Below, in pieces: positions 7,278-10,000 of a stretch of 10,000 nucleotides of DNA. Within the stretch, counting starts at the first letter, position 1. Every line of letters starts with the position of its first letter. The translations under genes were made by a program, and so were the position numbers. A model generated the notes under the pieces. That model was not told the origin of the DNA. It ran no database searches and was given only the letters and a program-made list of their open reading frames with translations. The stretch covers positions 19,269,919 through 19,279,918 of the forward strand of contig CM018905.1 of the NCBI GenBank assembly GCA_009663005.1, given 5' to 3'. This DNA is from Actinidia chinensis (Eukaryota; Streptophyta; Magnoliopsida; Ericales; Actinidiaceae).

Positions 7278-7961
7278 GGACCGATTTGATCATGTGATTG
7301 GAAATGGCATTGAATTAGCAAAAAAACACATGAAACCCACTTTGTAAAGATTTATCCCTTAATTCAATGGTAAAACAAACAAAAGACTCTGGGATTGGAC
7401 TAAATTTTGAACTAATAATCCCCATACATTGGACTATCGTATCCCATCCCTCCTCCTAGTATCGAAACTAGACAACCTAGACAAAACAAAAAAAAAATAT
7501 TTAGGCCCTTTTTGATCATAGGATTGGGGCTAGAATTACATTAGCAAAAAACACATGAGACCCACTTTGTAAGAAATTGTTCCCCAGTCCAATGACTAAA
7601 CAAATAAGGATCTCAAGATTGGACTGAATTTTGGACTAATAGTCCCCCCATACGTTAGACTATTGTATCCCACCTCTCTCCCTGTAACAAATAATCCCGG
7701 AAAAAAACAACCTCCAAATTATCTTACTTTTTGATTAACGATTTGAAGTAATCCTCAAGACCTTATCCCATTCTAACCAAACATAAGATTACATGTAATC
7801 CCGTATCTTATCCCCAGATATATAGGCCCCACAATATTAGTTAATCCCATAGGCCATAGCATTAATTAATCATTCATTATCCAATAGCATTAATTAATCA
7901 TTCATTATCCAATAGCATTAATTAATCATTCCTTATCCAATCCTTTGAATCAAACACGCCC
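7278..7961. mobile_element. PIF/Harbinger-type (Tourist-like) MITE, compound
   Basis: The inner left end at 7504 reads ggccctttttgatcatagga. The right end at 7961, read inward, is gggcgtgtttgattcaaagg, so the two form a terminal inverted repeat of about 25 bp. Both are flanked by TTA (7501-7503 and 7962-7964), the target duplication usual for PIF/Harbinger. A second left end at 7278, ggaccgatttgatcatgtga, is also preceded by TTA (7275-7277). 7278-7470 resembles 7504-7690 along its length (gattgg, attagcaaaaaa, acacatgaaacccactttgt, ggattggact, cccatac). The outer copy lacks a right half, so the element is either a left-arm tandem duplication (684 bp overall) or one MITE inserted into or beside another (inner 458 bp). 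There is no transposase; it is non-autonomous. Confidence 0.7.
7856..7939. repeat. three tandem copies of a 28-bp unit
   Basis: Units begin at 7856, 7884 and 7912; each contains atagcattaattaatcatt. The first two are identical and the third differs by one base (cattcatt to cattcctt). The repeat lies in the right arm of the Harbinger-type MITE. There are no spacers, so it is not a CRISPR-like array. The near identity implies recent expansion inside an older element. Confidence 0.95.
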
Positions 7962-7964
7962 TTA

Positions 7965-8124
7965 GTGTATAAAGGCTGTGTCCTATGAGATCAGAACAAA
8001 CTTGTCAGCATCTTAAAAGAGGGATTGAACCGTGCATTTGAAGACTTGCAATAGATTCAAAGAAAAACATTGTCAGACTATAATTTATCTGAACAACGAA
8101 AATAATCTAGAATAATAGATTTTT
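7965..8124. other. intergenic or former gene tail, no feature
   Basis: AT-rich. If the cathepsin B relic once continued here on the minus strand, its last exons (region of GGHAVK, the WLLANQW Asn site and the C-terminus) cannot be recognised between 7965 and 8124, nor in 7080-7275 beyond the MITE. Confidence 0.5.
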
Positions 8125-8193
8125 CCATGACATTCAGTGCCGAGGATTATATCCAAGACTTCAAAATCAGCAAAGACATTGAAAAAATTTCAA
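8125..8193 (-). pseudogene. cathepsin B exon F: diverged VEVxFTVYEDF..YKSGVY piece
   Basis: The minus strand from 8193 reads TTGAAATTTTTTCAATGTC then TTTGCTGATTTT, AAGTCTTGGATATAA and CACTGAATGTCATGG. At DNA level this lines up with codons for VE(V/I)SFTV, (Y/F)xDF, KSGVY and TGDVMG with several one-base gaps. With the G of NGP|V from exon E it would begin G-TT-GAA. The bases just before it are cgcac where an AG acceptor is expected, suggesting a lost splice site. Less certain than the other exons. Confidence 0.5.
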
Positions 8194-8773
8194 GTGCGAA
8201 TTTTTTTTCCTCTGCTACATCCAAGAGACAATACAAATTACATTCATGAGTCCGATCTGCTAATACCATCTAGCTTAATATTCTTCTTTCGCTTAATTCC
8301 GTTGTTAGAAGTGAAAAATTAATGCTGTAAGAAATGTTTATTAAGAGAAATCGCATGTAGAAACGCCTATAAACTCAATGATCTCATCTCAGCATCAACA
8401 CATATCAACACCCCAAGTGCATTATGGTGTGAATCAAACAGCATAGTCAATTGCATACATAAGACATACTTTCAGTAAACAAATCATTTTTCAGGAGTGT
8501 AGACAGATTAAAAGAGTAAATACATAAGACATACTTTATCAGAATGTAATGTATTCAAATTAGAGTTAACATCCAAGCAGCGCTCATAACTCTACTGATT
8601 CATAGGGTCCAAAGGCTTAAACATATTTCTTCAGCTTAAAAAACTTAGATTATGCATTAAAGGGGCCAAAATAAACACAACAGAAGCACAAGTGACATTA
8701 AATTCATCGCATTCGACACGAATTCTTAGAAGTTTTCTTTACCTCATAATTCGTATAGTTAAAACCAACTCAC
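8194..8773 (-). other. cathepsin B pseudogene intron, about 580 bp
   Basis: Between exons E and F. AT-rich. A 20-base motif, catacataagacatacttt and its near copy aatacataagacatacttt, occurs at about 8454-8472 and 8520-8538, a small direct duplication. No embedded gene was seen. Confidence 0.5.
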
Positions 8774-9060
8774 CTGGCCCATTCATATAAACTTCTTCCA
8801 TGATATTATAGGGATCTCAGTGGATTCCATATGCACCGGCACTGAAATGTTTTGATTCCCGCTAGAGCTGATTATTGTTTACACAGTTCTTGCATTTCGG
8901 TGTGGGCTATGCAGGTTCAGAGCCCAGGTGCGAACATCCAGTACTATCAAGTGCCATGAATATGAAAGCTGGTACAACAAAGTAAGCATCTTTGGAAGGT
9001 GAATGAAATAAGCGCGAGTAAATCCCTCTGTCCCACCATGTTAGTCCCAGGAGTTCCAAC
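8774..9060 (-). pseudogene. cathepsin B exon E: three in-frame stops
   Basis: From about 8945 down to 8774 one frame reads DSTGCSHLGSEPA, TAG, PTPKCKNCVNNNQL, TAG, RESKHFSAGAYGIH, TGA, DPYNIMEEVYMNGP, then the donor ccag|gtgagt at 8773. Each stop sits where the family has a sense codon one or two bases away: Tyr, Trp and Ser. Upstream of 8945 (FTRAYFIH and the WDRG/CDGG region) the match continues only with frameshifts. The 5' limit at 9060 (tcttaaaag|gttgg) is tentative. Confidence 0.8.
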
Positions 9061-9139
9061 CTTTTAAGAGAATATGTAATTGAAGCACTCAAACTCAAAT
9101 GAAAAGGCATGATTCCCTAAGTTTCATTTATTACCACTG

Positions 9140-9273
9140 TAATATATCATAGTATTTATTTTATAGGGATTACATGTCGGGAATTGCACGATTTATACGA
9201 CTTTTCAAAGATCAAATTGCATTTCGGGACACCAGAAATTTAAAAAGGACCAAAATGGAGGGAGTAATTAACA
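9140..9273 (-). mobile_element. possible Stowaway/mariner-like MITE fragment
   Basis: On the minus strand the tract starts TActccctccattttggtcc, the ctccctcc-type end seen in many plant Stowaway MITEs that duplicate TA. It sits just after cathepsin exon D, where a splice donor would be expected. I cannot find the matching opposite end, so it may be truncated or a different repeat. Confidence 0.3.
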
Positions 9274-9280
9274 AAAGAGA

Positions 9281-9330
9281 GCATAAAAAACACAGCAGGC
9301 TAAGAGATCATTAACAGATAAAGAAACATT
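9281..9330 (-). pseudogene. cathepsin B exon D: NVSLSVNDLLACC
   Basis: After acceptor ctattgcag the sequence reads NVSLSVNDLLACC, a highly conserved cathepsin B stretch. It then loses one G, so the expected GFLC appears only in a shifted frame. No donor follows. Instead, within about 20 bases the sequence turns into a repeat-like tract that contains the inverse of ggagggagta. Confidence 0.8.
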
Positions 9331-9428
9331 CTGCAATAGGAAAGAAAATAGACATATCTAGGTATATGTTTTTACTTTATACAGAAACAAGATATTGATA
9401 AGTTGGCTGTTGGTTAAATTGCCCTTAC

Positions 9429-9494
9429 CATGCCCCAAAAGGATAAAAAAACAATCAACTCAACAGCACCAAAGTCCAACGAGTACCACAATGA
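9429..9494 (-). pseudogene. cathepsin B exon C: dead active-site segment
   Basis: The minus strand begins TCATTGTGGTACTCGTTGG. Against the family motif HCGSCW it gives H-C-G-T-R-W, so the nucleophile Cys is Arg (TGT to CGT). One base is then missing before FGAVE. The remainder, LIVFLSFWGM, is a degraded version of the SLSDRFCIxFGM region. It ends at a good donor, gcatg|gtaagg. Confidence 0.75.
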
Positions 9495-9578
9495 CTGATT
9501 TACAGAAACTCCGATCGCTGAAAATCCACGAGGCTCATTTGTTGAAACAAATGAAATAGAAATGGCAGTGAATGTCAC

Positions 9579-9599
9579 CTGATCTTTAACACAGCATTC
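9579..9599 (-). pseudogene. cathepsin B: short DQ segment before the active site
   Basis: After acceptor ttatccacag, 21 bases end in GATCAG, which would encode the D-Q of the family motif DQGHCGSCW, and are followed by gtgaca. The rest of the motif resumes at 9494 after ctgtaaatcag. The interval 9495-9578 may be an intron or an insertion in the active-site exon. The assignment is inference from order and spacing. Confidence 0.45.
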
Positions 9600-9677
9600 C
9601 TGTGGATAACATAGAGAAGGGTAAAATATTAACCACTTTACAAAACACCATAAATTAACTAAGAGCAAGCATCCAAC

Positions 9678-9831
9678 CAATAATGTTTCCAATGGCGCTA
9701 CATTGAGGCCAAGCTGTTCTGGCATCAAAATATCTGTGAGGTTCAGGGTTTTTGTATGCGTTATGGTAAAAATATTCTTCAAATCACAGTCTTGTTGGTT
9801 GATTCCAAGAAGGTACTTAAAATTGGCCAAC
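9678..9831 (-). pseudogene. cathepsin B exon B: propeptide to mature N-terminus
   Basis: After acceptor ttttcag the exon reads VGQF, then, one extra T later, KYLLGINQQDCDLKN and ITHTKTLNLT. A second frameshift near 9733 is needed to reach YFDARTAWPQCSAIGNIIG, the conserved start of mature cathepsin B. The propeptide linker is diverged from the usual P-K-rich text but TH-x-KTL-x-L is recognisable. The proposed 3' end, attattg|gttgga, is the least certain boundary. Confidence 0.8.
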
Positions 9832-9962
9832 CTGAAAACTGGAGGAGGAAAAAAAATGAACTTGGCAACAACATGGCATAGAAGAAAATTGGTAGTTACC
9901 TATGCTTTAAAAGGTTGCGAATGATTTAGCACAAATAAGACCTGACAGCTTAGAAGACTCAC

Positions 9963-10000
9963 AGTGTAATCAGAGAATCGAGGACTCAAATCAGAAACAA
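9963..10000 (-). pseudogene. cathepsin B exon A: propeptide end, runs off edge
   Basis: The minus strand reads LSPRFSDYT, matching the family's NP(Q/R)FS(N/D)YT propeptide segment, then the donor act|gtgagt at 9962. It is joined by a 131-bp intron to the exon starting at 9831, which restores DYTVGQF across the junction. The correct join supports both the intron and the identification. Confidence 0.75.

Larger units (their letters stand above)
8125..10000 (-). pseudogene. cathepsin B-like cysteine protease pseudogene (partial)
   Basis: Plant cathepsin B proteins are papain-family (C1A) thiol proteases of the secretory pathway and vacuole. Reading the minus strand from the right edge, pieces of the family appear in order: PRFSDYT; VGQF and KYLLGI; FDARTAWPQCSAIG; DQ, then HCG and FGAVE; NVSLSVNDLLACC; STGCSHLGSEPA, PTPKC, ESKHFSAGAYGIH and NIMEEVYMNGP; then a diverged YED/FADF..KSGVY segment at 8125-8193. 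GT-AG introns separate them, so this is a duplicated rather than a processed copy. Damage: an extra T at 9819-9822; a frameshift near 9733; the active-site Cys codon reads CGT (Arg) at 9479-9481; a base lost just after it; TAG at 8907, TAG at 8862 and TGA at 8817; a likely lost acceptor at 8193. The His- and Asn-bearing C-terminal exons were not found. The 5' part (signal peptide, start of propeptide) lies beyond the window. It cannot make an active protease. Confidence 0.85.

Noticed and set aside
7856..7939. 28-bp repeats as a CRISPR array
   Set aside because: The units abut with no spacers and lie in a plant MITE.
8137..8322. 61-codon plus-strand frame
   Set aside because: It is antisense to the diverged cathepsin exon F and intron; low complexity and no family resemblance.
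9414..9830. 138-codon minus-strand frame read as one exon
   Set aside because: It runs through two apparent cathepsin B introns and past two frameshifts. The recognisable FDARTAWPQCS text lies in another frame.
9703..9924. 73-codon plus-strand frame
   Set aside because: It lies antisense to cathepsin B exon B and its intron, and resembles no family I know.
1..10000. tRNA or rRNA genes, viral or defence systems
   Set aside because: No cloverleaf with proper arms, no rRNA signature and no defence or viral gene text was seen on either strand.

Overview
The window looks like nuclear DNA of a flowering plant, probably a eudicot with an AT-rich genome. The grounds are long A/T-rich intergenic stretches, GT-AG introns, miniature inverted-repeat elements of the plant hAT and PIF/Harbinger types, and decayed copies of plant-type genes. 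I see no intact protein-coding gene. Most long open frames are chance readings; several begin at TTG or GTG, which means little in a plant.

Layout. 1-1060 is AT-rich DNA with no gene. 1110-1200 has a tRNA-like head that may be a SINE remnant. 1391-1507 holds an imperfect direct repeat. 1540-2100, minus strand, looks like the 5' end of a lost gene: TATA box, leader intron, and an ATG with a short open frame. 2220-2436 is C-rich simple sequence. 2437-3640 is a GC- and CpG-rich tandem array of six units plus a partial seventh, with a usual period of 150-173 bp. Every unit carries its own plus-strand ATG frame with an Ala/Ser/Thr/Arg-rich, almost acid-free product that resembles an organelle transit peptide. 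3660-4100 is AT-rich filler. 4105-4457 (+) is a broken RING-H2 finger gene. 4460-5126 is filler with a doubtful copia-like relic. 5135-5626 is a 492-bp hAT-type MITE with an 8-bp target duplication. 5640-7275 is filler with older repeat relics. 7278-7961 is a compound PIF/Harbinger-type MITE with a duplicated left arm and an internal 28-bp triplicate. From 8125 to the right edge runs a minus-strand cathepsin B-like cysteine protease pseudogene.

The two recognisable genes are both dead. The cathepsin B copy keeps its introns, so it came from DNA duplication rather than retroposition. Its active-site Cys codon reads Arg, it has three in-frame stops and several frameshifts, and its His/Asn-bearing C-terminal part was not found. 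The RING-H2 copy has lost its first Cys pair and has a stop inside the finger. Nothing here works as a pathway. The window is a record of gene duplication, decay and transposon insertion. The least expected feature is the transit-peptide-like tandem array.
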